Shown: positions 12,339 to 23,905 of the stretch, piece by piece
Layout: the number at the start of each line of letters is the position of its first letter
Numbering within the stretch: position 1 is the first letter of the stretch
Source: Knoxdaviesia capensis
Lineage: Eukaryota > Ascomycota > Sordariomycetes > Microascales > Gondwanamycetaceae
Assembly: GCA_001510575.1 (NCBI GenBank)
Contig: LNGK01000008.1
Coordinates: 3,188,687-3,252,686 of the forward strand
DNA length: 64,000 bases
Direction: 5' to 3'
Made by a program: the position numbers and the translations under genes
The notes under the pieces: generated by a model
Databases searched by the model: none
Told to the model about the DNA's origin: nothing
Seen by the model: the letters and a program-made list of their open reading frames with translations, nothing else

Positions 12339-14520
12339 TTACATCGTCTCCCGCCGCGAGGGGCCAAGGCCGATAAGGGTGAATATGACAGGAACTCCGT
12401 TGACACTGAGCCACGCGATACCTATACGCATAAAAGAGTGTTAGCTATCTGATCGGTTTCTTCGTTTCATTTCACACAAAAATAAAGCAGCCAAAGACTT
12501 ACCAGCATAAACAATAAGCTTCGTAACAACCTCGACATCGTACCGCACACGCGGCTTCACCAGCCTCTCCAGCATTTCCTTCTCTTCCAAAACTGCCCGC
12601 TCCTGGTACTCCCAGCTCTCCAGCAGCGGGAACGGCTCAGTCTTAACAATGTCGCGCTCAGCCCCCGAGGTGGCTGCCACGGCAAAACCTTCAGCGTCAA
12701 GTCCGGCCTTCTCGCGCAGGTCCTTCAGGCTACCCCGGCTCTTCAGGCTACCGTTGCTCTCCATGCTCTCGCGTCGCTTGCGCTCGCGATAAGCCAGAGC
12801 TTCGTACATGTCAGCCGCACTTTGCGGGCCCACCGACACGGCACGGCCGCGGGTAGTCGGGTGGCGGATACTCTGCACCACGCGCGGAATGTCGGACACG
12901 CGCGGAAACACCGTATCCATTTCAGGGCTGCCGGGAATGTACTGGTACTGGGTGGCCGATTTGAAGAAACGGCGCGGCAAAATCAGGCCGGCGCGCTCAA
13001 TAAAGCGGAAGATGTGGGGGAGAACGTGTAGCATGGTGGGCTTCATGACCTCGCGCCAGGCGATGATGACGCAAACACCAATGACTAAACGCACAATCAC
13101 AATCGGCGCACCCATCGACCAAATTTCCGCTGGAAGAGCGCCCTTGGCGGACTGGCCAATGAGGTGGCATGTTTTGGCGTGCAACCAGATGCCAATCTCA
13201 AGTCCAATCACGACTCCAGCAAAGGCAACACTGTCGTCGAAACAAGGGCAGTCGTCTACCGGTTCGGGGTGGATTCGCACGAGCGCAATGATAAGAAGGG
13301 TGGCAATGACAGGGGCCATCCACACGCTTCCCTGGATTATATCGTCGAGCGGAGGGCCGTAGAAGAACTCGATCCAAGAGATGGCCGCACCCAGCAAGGA
13401 ACCAAATATCACATCGACAAAGCCATGCATGCCGCAGTATAGACGTCCGATGACAATGGAGGCGGCATAAAAGAGCGCTAGGAATTCGAGAAACGCTTTC
13501 GTGTTCGGTGGAAGAGTGTTCTCGGGGTCTCGCAAACATAGGAGGGCGTAAACCGCAACAGATACGGCGTTTGTGCTGTGTGTGGACGGAAACCCATATT
13601 CCAGGGCGGCATATCCAGACATGGTAATACGTTGCAACGGCGGCGACAGTGGTCTCGGAAGCGAGCAAAGATCCTTGATGAACCCGGAGAAGAACACTCC
13701 GGAGGCTAGAATATGGACGAGACTACAAGAGAAGTATGACAGGGAGCTGTTAGCCGACACAGTATTGCAATGGATTGAGCCATTACATCGAGCTGTATCT
13801 CTCCAAGTGTGTCGAAAACTCACCCTTTTCCAAAATCTCTCCAGCCGCACCAAAACAGAATGGGAAGGCCAATCATGAAGAAGGTATGTGTGCCTAGATT
13901 TGCAGTGATGGCGAAGTAGCTATCTAGGGCGGGGGTTCTAACGGCAGACTGAAAGGCGGCTAGATATGGCGTCTCCATACGGACGATCGGGAGTAATAAT
14001 TGTCGGATCTGGTAGCGCCATGGTGACAGAGCGCGCTTGTCTGCAAGACATTGTCAGTGTCACATTGCACGTTGAAGGTTCCTTTGTGTAAACATGTGAT
14101 GGTGTATGGCTATGTTGTCCGTGGCTTCCGTGTCTCTGTATCCACACCTCAGTTGACTTCGTGAAACTTGCACAAGAAGCCGCCTTGAGCGCACGAACAC
14201 TCAGAGGTTGGGCTGCTTTGAAATTGCACATCGCAACCAGATACGATAGATCGACCTTTTGGGTAACCCTTCATGTGATCGCGAGGGGGTGGACTGGGTA
14301 CGTGGAAACGTGAACACGGTCCAAGACACAGTACCAAAGACGGAGAGAAAGGACCGGGGTAGTCGCCATAGGGGAGTGTGTGGGAACAGGGAGCAGGATA
14401 AGGACACCTACAATGGTCTTGGCTCCTCAAGCCAGCGTCGGGAGTATCGTCATCTTTCTTGGGCAACACTATCGTCGGCAACGCCAGGCGTGACTCTGAG
14501 ACGGTCGCGGGAGCAGTCAT
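12339..14520 (-). CDS. lcb3: Long-chain-base-1-phosphate phosphatase (dihydrosphingosine-1-P phosphatase, PAP2 family)
   Basis: ER membrane PAP2-family phosphatase that dephosphorylates phosphorylated sphingoid bases, recycling them into ceramide synthesis and lowering the signalling lipid. Four exons on the minus strand: 14520-14412, 14040-13824, 13722-12503 and 12421-12339, 542 aa. Introns are 371, 101 and 81 nt; all junctions keep frame. The first exon begins with MTAPATV and ends in LRSQDH, joined to YKRALSPWRY. Catalytic motifs are K125-x6-R132-P133 (KDLCSLPRP), PSTH with H157, and GRLYCGMH with R202 and H208 followed by D. The first residue of the last motif is G where many family members have S. 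Several hydrophobic helices follow (residues about 185-210, 225-330). A Ser-rich cytoplasmic region SNGSLKSRGSLKDL could be phosphorylated, and a last hydrophobic helix spans the final intron. The 371-nt first intron is long for this window. Confidence 0.93.
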
Positions 14521-16587
14521 CGCGCCCACGCCGTCGTCCTCGAGGGGGGAAATCCCTGAGAGCACTCAGCCTGAAGAAGGGTCGCAGGAAGGGTTGCGCT
14601 ACGGGCACTGGCTCGCTGAAGACTCCGGACAGCCAGGTCGATATCGGCGATCAATGGTGTATCAAGGTTGGGCTTGTGTCGGGCTACTATGTTCGTGGAT
14701 GAGGAGTGGTGAACTCTGACACACAAGGAGTCTCGGCGATGAGAGACGATTGAAGGTGGCGGCGGTGGTGGATTAATCGATAGCAAGGGTCGCGATGAGG
14801 GCAGCGAGATAAGGAGGACGGTGAGGGGTGAACGTTGAACAGAAGAATTTGAAAATTATCGGTGTTTGAGAGATGATACGCAAAGACTTGATTTGGAGAG
14901 AGAGATATTGGACAGGAATTACAAGAAATTAAAAAAAGAGGATGTTGATAAAGGGCCACGGGTTAGTGTCAGCGAACATGTGAGGGGAGTTGAGAGAGGG
15001 GAGGCTTCAGAAGCCGGCGAAGTTTAATGGAAATAAGCAAGTCAATGAAACTGTCAATTCAGTCACTTTGGAACTTTTCCTGGGGGAGAGAGAGGTCAAG
15101 AATGAAGTAATGTCAGACAGAGTCTCAGCAATGTTCGGGAGGCTGGGGATGTTGAGCAGAAGAAGAAGTTGGAATAAGAGTGAGGTGAGACTGTGCTGTG
15201 TGAGGAAGGGGGAAGGGAAGAAAAGAAGGGGAAAAAAGAGAGGAAAGATCGAAAAAGCCCGGAAGATACAGGAGGGAGGAGGGCTAATAATCGCAGAGGG
15301 TAGGATTGGCGCAAATTGGATGCAAAAATAAAAAGTCGATGCACTTTTGTGCCTCTACCGACCTTCGTCGATGACAAAGCCCGCCTGTAGAGTGGGAACG
15401 TTATCACGGTGTAGGAGTAGCTGTTAGCTTTGGCTCTTCAGTTAGTGATAGCGCCTGTAACGCGCCCGAACCCCCTGTTTGCTTCACATGCTGTGATTTG
15501 CCCGTCCGTCTGAACACACGCTACTGAAGTGATCGCTAAAACCAAGATACCAGACAGACAACTTTATCCTGAAAATCTGAAAATTTCGGGGCAAATCCAG
15601 TATCCGTATTCATGTCCGCCTGTGGGGATCTTCTTCCTTTTCCCGGTTTGATTGTGGCTCCACGCTCTTCACAAAGTCGGATCAGGGGATGTATGTAAGT
15701 TCGAAGCATACACGGTATCCTTTCAGCTTGACTCCTCGCCTTCAAACCCACAAGTATTTACACCTTAATCACCCGCATACACGTCGCTGCTAGGGAACCC
15801 CCTTAAGACGTCTCTGTGGTGAAGAGCGAACGAGAAAAGGAGTAAGACCTAGGGTTACACCCTATCATATCAAGACAAACCTGAGTCTGGCCGGTGGAAT
15901 GGTGTGGGCGCATTGTGTGGGCGCATTGTGTTCTCTGGAATCGATCTATCAAACTAGCTTTCAAGGACGAATCGGCGAAGAAGTTACTCAGTTTCTCAAG
16001 CTTCTCATAATCCTCCCGCAAAGCGGTATCACCAGCATTGCTTGACTTTTCCATGATAAAACCTGATAACCCGGCCGAAAACGCAGTGTGACAGCTTTGA
16101 CTGGGGAGAACTCAAGATTATCTAACAACAGCCGGCATTGCCCTCGAAGGAAGAGGAACTCGACTGGATCTGATAGCGCGGATAATAGCATATGATCGTT
16201 GAGGAATACTTTGGTCGGAGACCGGAGTCTAGTGTTATCGTAAGAGCACAGATGCTGTAGTTACTGGGCTCAAAAGATGTTAAAAGATGCATATTGTCGG
16301 TGAGAAGCGTCTTCATCTGCCAGACAGATACACGTGCCTGAATCATTCCTCGCAGATGAGGCACCGTGGCTTGGAAAGCGAACACCCCACCCTGACGCAC
16401 ATAAGTTTGAATCTCCACGAACCCCCAAAAGTGATTCAGTGAAACACGATCGATTTCCAGCTGGTGTATCCCTTAGCAACAGCTAGGTTAACACAACGCC
16501 ATGGCTCCACAAATCACTCTTCCCTTCTCATTTTAGCATAGAAAGGTAGCTTTGACAGACCCACTAATAACCTTGTGTTAAAAGGAA
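14521..16587. other. Upstream region of the phosphatase gene; no gene supported
   Basis: About 2 kb. The part from 14730 to 15330 is strongly purine-rich on the + strand, so CT-rich when read as the 5' leader of the minus-strand phosphatase gene. A 13-bp tandem duplication (GTGTGGGCGCATT twice) lies at about 15900-15930. Minus-strand open segments between 15800 and 16480 look protein-like in places but shift frame and have no acceptable gene model. Confidence 0.45.
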
Positions 16588-16658
16588 GCTCGGTTGGTCC
16601 ATGGGTATGATAATTGCCTTCCAAGCAATTGGACCGGGTTCGAGTCCCGGACCGAGCA
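16588..16658 (+). tRNA. tRNA-Gly (anticodon UCC)
   Basis: A 71-nt cloverleaf without intron. The acceptor stem GCTCGGT pairs with ACCGAGC, followed by discriminator A. The anticodon arm is ATTGC-CTTCCAA-GCAAT, with loop centre TCC, reading GGA glycine codons. The T arm is CCGGG-TTCGAGT-CCCGG. Internal promoters fit: A box TGGTCCATGGG (16595-16605) and B box GGTTCGAGTCC (16637-16647). A T-run starts 13 nt downstream. Confidence 0.93.
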
Positions 16659-16671
16659 GCACAAAGTTGAA

Positions 16672-16688
16672 TTTTTTTTTCCTTTTTT
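16672..16688 (+). terminator. RNA polymerase III terminator of the tRNA-Gly gene
   Basis: Nine T followed by CC and six T, starting 13 nt after the mature tRNA end, as expected for pol III termination. Confidence 0.8.
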
Positions 16689-16850
16689 CTCTCTGGCCAT
16701 TCTGACACCCCGAAGCGTCGGGTTTGATCGGTTGATCAGAACCTATCTTTATATGCCATTCACCGTCGTATAGCTCACATTATACGGTTGGATTCTTTTT
16801 TCTACTGGGACTTTTTTTTGGCATAGCCGGTGGGCCACAGACCACAGACC

Positions 16851-16934
16851 GAAGAGAGAAGAGAGAAGAGAGAAGAGAGAAGAGAGAAGAGAGAAGAGAG
16901 AAGAGAGAAGAGAGAAGAGAGAAGAGAAGAGATC
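16851..16934. repeat. GA-rich heptamer tandem array 1 (GAGAAGA)n
   Basis: About 11-12 nearly perfect copies of a 7-bp purine unit. It is preceded by a 7-bp tandem doublet (CACAGAC twice) and followed by GATCCTTATATA. Such polypurine tracts can form triplex structures and are prone to slippage. Confidence 0.9.
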
Positions 16935-17182
16935 CTTATATATCCACTGCTCGAGTGTTCAGGAAGGAATGGCGAAGGAAGGATGAACGATCTATGCTCG
17001 TGATGTTCGGTGGGAGCCCTTTCTCAATGTATCCAAGCACCATTTACTCCGCCCGGAAGGAACGACCCAGTCTAGAGACAACATGATACATCTAGTTTTT
17101 CAAGTCCCCCCAAAATGGCCTCATGAAACTTGCTCTCACGTTCGCACCTGCCTTGAATGTTGAGGAGGGGCTGATATGAATG

Positions 17183-17198
17183 TCCGCGGATCCGCGGA
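17183..17198. repeat. 16-bp perfect GC-rich palindrome next to an undetermined base
   Basis: TCCGCGGATCCGCGGA is its own reverse complement and contains nested SacII, BamHI and SacII sites. It directly precedes an N (17199) and the second heptamer array. It may be natural, but it has the look of a linker or an assembly join. Confidence 0.75.
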
Positions 17199-17199
17199 N

Positions 17200-17287
17200 A
17201 AGAGAGAAGGGAGAAGAGAGAAGAGAGAAGAGAGAAGAGAGAAGAGAGAAGAGAGAAGAGAGAAGAGAGAAGAGAGAAGAGAGAAGA
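17200..17287. repeat. GA-rich heptamer tandem array 2 (GAGAAGA)n
   Basis: Second array of the same 7-bp unit, about 265 bp after the first. The 3' flank GATCTTTATAGA resembles the flank of array 1 (GATCCTTATATA), suggesting that repeat plus flank were duplicated or that the assembly collapsed or joined two copies. Confidence 0.88.
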
Positions 17288-18885
17288 TCTTTATAGAGGT
17301 ATGTATCGTCTTGAAGATTATGGACAGAGAGAAGGAGCGAAGGGTAGGTAAACCTCATATAATGCAAGAACACCGGTCGTTACTTCCTAAAGATTCTCTT
17401 AGATATCGTAAGACCTTAATCAGAGCCGTCTATATGCATAGAGTGCCTTCCGCTTCTTCGTATTACATAGCAGAACGCCGTTTTGAATTAGTCAAAGTCT
17501 CGGTTGAGAAACCGGGATGCATGACTGCTTGAGGCGATTGAAGAAGTTTCCATGTGTGTCTCTTGTAGGTGCCCTTTGAACAGGATTCGGGAAGGATGGA
17601 CGGGACCGGCTCAAGTGTATTGTGGAGGAGGTATGGACCTTCCCTAAGATCGGTTCACTTTGAGATATCATCTTCGTTACGATCGCCAGCCAGAATACGT
17701 TATGAAATCGTGGACCGGCTGTTGTTAGTGGATCGATACAGGGAGCTAGATACTTACTAAGAGTGTATCTGCATTTTGTGGGTGTAATTTTCCACTTGAG
17801 GTCAAATGCTTGTGCCTGAGAAGGACTGTAAGTTGTGAGTTAGCACGAGTGCGTGAGGGATCTCAGCCAAGCATCTGGAAGGTTATCCGGATTCCTGGGT
17901 CTTTGCAATGGCAAATTAACACTCAACACCATGCACCTATCATATACAAGGCCTGGACCTCACTTCACTGCTACCAAACTCTTTTGCCTGAGCCTGTCCA
18001 AGTATGTTCAATCCACTTTTTGGCAAGTTTGCCTCTGTTTGTGTCTGTCCAATCAGACGTTCTGCCAAGAGCGCGGAACAAACAGAAACCACTGGGGAGC
18101 GTTGACAGCCAACCGATTAAGCCGGCCATCTAACTTCTCACTCTCGGGTTTCCTTGTAGGTGTCTGTGTTCCAAGTTGTGTGTCGTGCCGAGCTGAACAC
18201 TACGAGTACTTACTGTACAGTACTGTACATACATACACTAGGTACATGTTGATGCTTCTTGGTGTCTGTCTCCTTTCAACTTCTTAGCGTTACTTCATCT
18301 TCACGCGTACAACTTTATTTCACCGGAATCTTGGAAATATAGATGTCTTTTTTCTTTTCTTTTTTTCGTTTTTTTTTGGGCCAGCTTTCCTCTCCTATCC
18401 TATACAATCCCCGGGTGGCTTGTGCCTGGGTTGTTTCCGCGTGGCCTTGTTACTCATGTGGTCTGGCCATTCCACCATAATCGGCGTCTCTTGACCTGAT
18501 CACCCCTGAGAAAAGTGGCGTCCCTCAAGTTCACAGTGACAGGAACAAAAGACGCCGAGCTTTCGAATATGCACAGCAGCACTCTAATAAGTATTGTATA
18601 CTGTATGAAGACACATGTTACATGCAGGAGACGCATTTTTTAAGGGGTGGTCAAGCATATACAGTACAGTACATTTGAAATCAAATCTTGTCTCCGGCCA
18701 AGCTCAAACAGAGGGCCTCCTGTGTGCCTCTGTGTGTCCGCCCGCCAACGAAATTCTGCCTAGCGGCGAAACGGCAATCCTCCCCCACCAGCCACATTCA
18801 CTGCCAACCAATCCGATAGCTGTTGTCTGTCTATCTCGTCCCAGATCTCAGTCACTCTCACTGCAACAGCCTTGCTCACCCCATT
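17288..18885. other. Intergenic stretch without supported genes
   Basis: About 1.6 kb before the TATA-like element of the kinase gene. It contains a 12-bp palindrome TACTGTACAGTA at 18211-18222 and related TACAGTAC copies near 18660. No protein or RNA gene is supported. Confidence 0.45.
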
Positions 18886-18897
18886 TATATATATATA
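18886..18897 (+). promoter_or_regulatory. TATA-like element and CT-rich leader of the FHA-kinase gene
   Basis: A run of alternating TA (TTTATATATATATATAC) followed immediately by CT-rich sequence (TTTCTTCTTCTTTCC) that continues with breaks to the ATG at 19748. This is the usual fungal TATA plus pyrimidine-rich start region, implying a 5' leader of roughly 800 nt. Assignment as the promoter is inference. Confidence 0.4.
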
Positions 18898-19747
18898 CAT
18901 ACGTATATTTTCTTCTTCTTTCCTTTGGCGGGCGTTCATCTTCTGCTCTCTTTTCCTAAATTTTCACCGCCTTTGGGGCCAGGGTCCACGTCTTCCCTTC
19001 CTCTCATCTTGTTCTCGTTCTTCTCCTTCTGTACCAATATCTCATGGCCATTTCCAGTTCAAACCAATTGCTCGTTGTTCATTGCTTCGTTGCACGCCGC
19101 TGTGTCGTTCTTTCGCCTTCCCCGTATCTCGCTTTCTGCTCCTCCCAGTATTCGTGGCCAATTTCTTTCCTGTGATCTTCTCTTCTCGTTACCCTCTCAA
19201 CATGGCCTGCCGAATGTGCATATAAGCCCTCCCGTTTCCACCAGGTTGTGCCCGTTTCGCTCTCTTGTGTATATTTTTGTCATAGCCATTCCCGAAAACT
19301 ATCCATTTCGCGACTATCAGAGATCTACGTCAAATAACCAACCGCGACTTCTCCCCTCCGCGAACCGTATATAAGCTTCCCAGAGTATCTTACGCTCCAT
19401 CGATTTATTCTCGCATATTATAGCACGACCTCTTTCTCATACGCCTCATCTATACGCATGTGTATCGCGGTATTGCCACTCCCCCGCATCGTCTCTGAAG
19501 ACTTCCCTGTTTGACCCATCCAATTTATAACCTCAAACATCCACGATAACGCCTACCCTCGATACCCTCGTGCCCCGCCAACAAATCTACGCTTTTTTGT
19601 CTTTCCTCTGTCTGTCTGATATTCCACTGTTTGCTTGCATTCCTCTCGCTGCGGCGGCGCTCCCTACCGAGTCCCCACCTGTCAGGCAGCCGCTCTGTCT
19701 CTTATTGTCTGTCTTCGCCGACGCGTCTCCGTCCGCCGTCGTTCCAA

Positions 19748-22700
19748 ATGGACGGGGACGACGATCAACAGTGTACCCAAGGTTTGTCTCACACTCTGTC
19801 AACACGCCGCCCTCCCCCCCCCCCCCCCCCCCCCCCCACAGATACAACATCACTGATGCTAACGCCAAGATTCCCGGAGCTCTAGCTACCCAAAACATCC
19901 TCGACCGGCGCCGGATCGGTGAGCAAAACTCGGGATTTTCAGACGATGATATTTCCGACATAATATGCGTCCTCCACCCCACTTCCCACCAGGCTCGCCG
20001 CGAGCTCCATGTCCTTGCTCAAAGGGAATCCCCCTTTGTAGTTGGCACTGATGAGGTGGATGCAATCACACCCGACTATGTGACGGAAGACTTGGCCATT
20101 CGCTTCAACCCCGTCCCCAGGACTACCGGCAACCATGTGATCATGTTGAAGCTGTCTTCTCCTATGAAAAATCCCATCAATGGCTTCGTCTTCGGCCGCA
20201 ACGCTAGCCGGTGCGATGTTTGCTTTGTCAACGACCCTCATCACTATCTCAGCAACATGCATTTCAAAATCTACATCAACGAGCATGGTGTTCTCATGCT
20301 GAAAGATACCTCTACCAACGGAACCTTTGTCGATGCAGATCTCCTGAAAGCCAAAAACCGCAACCCAAATGAAGTGTGTCGCATGCTCACTTCGGGATCT
20401 CGAATCAAGATTTTCATGCAAGACGAAGGCCTCGATCTTGAATTCATGGTCCGAATTCCTCGACGTGAAGGCTCATATGACACTGCCTATACCACCAAAG
20501 TTACCGAGTTTCTTCAGCGCGTCAACGCCTTACAAGCGCGGAATCCTCCTCGAACGCCTTTGCCGCCTCTTCCACCGTCAGGTGCCCGCCCACCCGGCCT
20601 TGTCGACGTATTTGCGAAACAGCCCCAGAAACTGAACATTGCCTCCGTCGTGTCGAGGCCCATGCCCCAGCAAATCCCCCGAACATGGACTGGCTCAGAC
20701 CGGTACAACAAAGTCCATCTTCTTGGGAAGGGGGCTTTTGCTGAAGTTTACAAGGTCACGTCTAAGTTTGACGGTAATCCCTACGCTGCCAAAGAAGTTG
20801 ATAAGCTCCAGTTTCTCAAGAATGGTGTTTTGGACCAGAAAGTTGAAAATGAAATCCGCATCATGAAGACTGCATCCCACGAAAACATCGTCAAGTTCAT
20901 CGAAGATTTCGACTGGGACAACAGGCTGCTCATCATTATTATGGAGTATGTTCCATTTGGTGATTTGGGGAAGCGCATTCATACCTACGGTCCCCTCCCC
21001 GAACAGGTCGTCCAATCGATGACTGCCCAGCTGTTGAGTGCTCTAGGCTATCTACATGACAACAGCATCACCCACCGAGATGTCAAGCCCGATAACATCC
21101 TGATCAACTCTCTTGACCCCTTCCACGTCAAGCTCACTGATTTTGGCCTCTCCAAGCAGGTTGATAATGAACTGAACGCCCTTCGGACATTTTGTGGAAC
21201 ACTTCTCTACTGTGCTCCTGAAGTTTACACAGATTTCAACGACTACGGATTAGACGGCTTCCGTCACCCTCGTAACCGCGAGTCCAGACCTCGCCAATTC
21301 GGCCAGCGGTACGGGCATGCTGTGGATGTCTGGTCCCTGGGTGGTGTTTTGTTCTTCTCCCTCACTACTAAACCTCCTTTCCCAGTCACGGGTGGAACGA
21401 GTCCTTCAGAGCTGCTACACCAGATTATGACTCAGGATCTCAACATCAATCCTCTGGAACTGTGCAATGTGTCCGACACTGGAATCGACTTCATCCAGCG
21501 AATGCTTCAGCGGCGCCCAGAAAATCGAGCTACTATCGCCATGCTTCAACAGCGAACCTGGGTCGGTGGCCCAGGCGGTCCAGACGAACTTGAAAAGGCG
21601 CGGGCATCTCCGTCATTCGACCAAGTATCTGACGACGAAGAGGATCTCGAGATTGGTGCCTCCCAGCTCAGCATTGCCGACCCTCATGGCCAACGGCCGG
21701 ACGATGTCGATATGCCCGACACCGACCTCCCTGATGAGGCTGATTATGCATTTCTCGACAGTTCCATTGTGCCGGACTCGGACCAAGGTGAAGACAACAG
21801 CACAATCCGCGGTCATAATGTGTACAGCGATAGTGAAGATGACGAAGAATCCGAGAAGGAAAATGCTGCTCTTCGGTACCACGGCAATCGTCCCCGCCGC
21901 GCTCCACGCCTATTTGGCGAGGTCAACGCGTCCGCTATTGGGAGCTCCGGGGTTATTTCCGCCCGCAAACTCAACCTCCACGTTTCGTCGACAAGCAACG
22001 ATGGTACCATAATTGTGGACTCCGATGTTCCCGACAGCTTTGAGTCTGAGGACCACTTCACACCAAATCGAAGATCTCAACCGCGCGCTGCCCAGTCAGC
22101 TGGGATCTCTTATGCTGCTGGTGCCCAGTCCGCAGACCAGCTTCAGAGTCTTGTTGAAAATGTTCAGTCACAGAGCCTGGGGGGAACTCGACAGGAGATC
22201 GGTTCGGATTCTGTACTCTTGAAGTCATCGAATGGGGACACTGCCCCCCCTCATATGCCTTCTGGATATTTTACTGCCAGTAAACGGAAGCCTCCTTCAC
22301 AGGAAGAAGGTGGGACTGATGTGGAAAGTGGCTCATCGGCAATTGAGAAACCAGCGATGAAACGCCTCAAATCGGGCGTCAACCTCGAGGCTTTATCCAC
22401 TGAAGTCATCAAGGAATATGAACTTTTGGCCAGTGTCCCCGAAATCCAGCGCCTGGAATCTGGCCGCCAAATCGATCGGCCGGTTCACAAATCAATCTTC
22501 TGGGAAGAGAGAGATCGGACGACATATCATCTTAACTATCCTGAAATGACCAACCTCCAGCTGAACGTGTTTCAGCAGGCTGCGCGAGCGCGAGGGGAAA
22601 TTTTTGAGCCCGGCAAAACACCATTATGGGGTCTTGCGATGAAGTATTTCCCCCCTACCGACTGGAAAGCTTTGGAAGAAGAGGAGAAAGAAAATGGGGC

Positions 22701-23796
22701 CCCATTTGGACTTCCAACCGAGACTGTCATGCCAATAAACCTTCCATCCCGTCTATTAAGACAAGATAGTCGCTCGACGGTTGGGTCCAGAGGGTGGAAC
22801 TTGCAAGGAACAGCCACATCATTGGGCACAATGTCAAACCCTTCAGATAGCGATGATCAATCCGCACCCATGGCACGCGTTGCTGGTATATCTGGCCTTG
22901 GCCAGCCACGACTTGTAGCGCAGTTTGAATCGGCTGACGATTCGATTGTGCCCGGAATCGTCGTTCCTGTGACAGACTCGGTACTCTCGTGGGGTCGTGG
23001 TCCAGAAAATTTAATGGTCTACGACCGCCGGGCTGAGGTCAAGGTGCCAAAGAGTGCATTCAAGTTAGTGCTGTGGAAAGATGGGTTTGATGCATCGCGG
23101 ATGCGGCTGGGAAGTGAACCCTGGAAGCAGGACGACGCCACTGACACCATGGCATACCATTTCTACATCTCAACCAAAGCCACAAATGGAATCCGCATCA
23201 ACGGTGCACGGCTGTCCTCGCACGACCCCAAACACCCGAACACACCCTCGCACGACTGGGTGAGGCTGTACAACGGCGACGAGGTGGTAGTGTGGCGCAC
23301 AGAGAGTGCGCCCTCTGGCACCAAATTGATTTTCCGCTGTTTTTGGGGCGGCTCATCAGAGGACCGGCCTCTCCCAGTTGATATCATCGGCGCAAGCTCA
23401 TCAGATAACCACGCGCTAGCCAACACGATCAATGCGACGACGCCACGACCGATCGAAGCTGTGGACCCCGCGACGGCATACCGTATTGACGAGATTTGTC
23501 TGCGCGGCGAGCGCAAGCGCCGCGACACGACGTTTTACCAACAGAAAATGTCTGAGGCGTCTCACGAGCATGACCTCCGCACCCTGCATGTGGAGCGTGA
23601 GCGAACGCGCAGCCACGAGTTTGAGAAGCGTCAACGGGAGGCTGCTGGGTTCCTGGCGGTCGCGGCGACGGCCAGGGCGGGTGAGGCGATCGCAGTGGCT
23701 GCTGCGACGGCTACGACTGCAACGGCGGCAATGACTGTTGCGGCTGTTGCGGTTGCGAGTACCGCTGCAGCTGTAGTGGCCGGTTCGAAGAGTTAA
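19748..23796 (+). CDS. FHA-domain checkpoint kinase, Rad53/Chk2 family
   Basis: Serine/threonine kinase of the DNA-damage and replication checkpoint family. Two exons: 19748-19781 (34 nt) and 19886-23796, 1314 aa. The start is set by the join: exon 1 ends in CTQ and joins to ATQNIL, giving TQ sites at T10 and T13, like the N-terminal TQ cluster of Rad53. The intron has a GCTAAC branch site 24 nt before CTCTAG; the closer CACAG acceptor would break the frame. FHA domain: about residues 108-190, with FGRN, SNMHF and STNGT. Kinase domain: about 285-574, with GKGAFAEV, the AAKE lysine, HRDVKPDN, DFG and APE, so catalytically complete; the APE-GHAVDVW segment carries an insert. Long acidic and Ser-rich linkers follow. 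A second region at about 1040-1165 (RMRLGSE, TNGIRING, NGDEVVVW) looks FHA-like. The C-terminus has a charged helix and then about 50 Ala/Val/Thr-rich residues. It is larger than Rad53 (821 aa). Orthology to N. crassa MUS-59 rather than PRD-4 is a guess. Confidence 0.9.
19814..19837 (+). repeat. 24-nt poly(C) run inside kinase intron 1
   Basis: Twenty-four consecutive C within the 104-nt intron 19782-19885, upstream of the branch site. The opposite strand is poly(G) and could form G-quadruplex structures. Exact length may be uncertain because homopolymers are error-prone. Confidence 0.85.
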
Positions 23797-23896
23797 GGAG
23801 CGAGGAGTTGTCCAGGGTTCCGTGGAGGCAAGATGAGCCGGCAATGTCCCATCTGGTTCTGCATCACTTGACTGGCCTCCAAAACCCCCCCCCCCC

Positions 23897-23905
23897 NNNN
23901 NNNNN
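23897..23905. other. Short sequence gap between C-run and A-run
   Basis: Nine N flanked by a run of about 13 C on the left and about 17 A on the right, about 100 nt after the kinase stop codon. It marks unresolved homopolymer sequence rather than biology. Confidence 0.9.

Noticed and set aside
15800..16480. Possible decayed gene on the minus strand
   Set aside because: Protein-like segments occur in three frames but no splice model joins them and I recognise no family.
19570..19885. Extension of the kinase frame upstream through the C-run
   Set aside because: It opens at a non-ATG codon and reads through the poly(C) tract; the mini-exon model restores a start and a TQ cluster.
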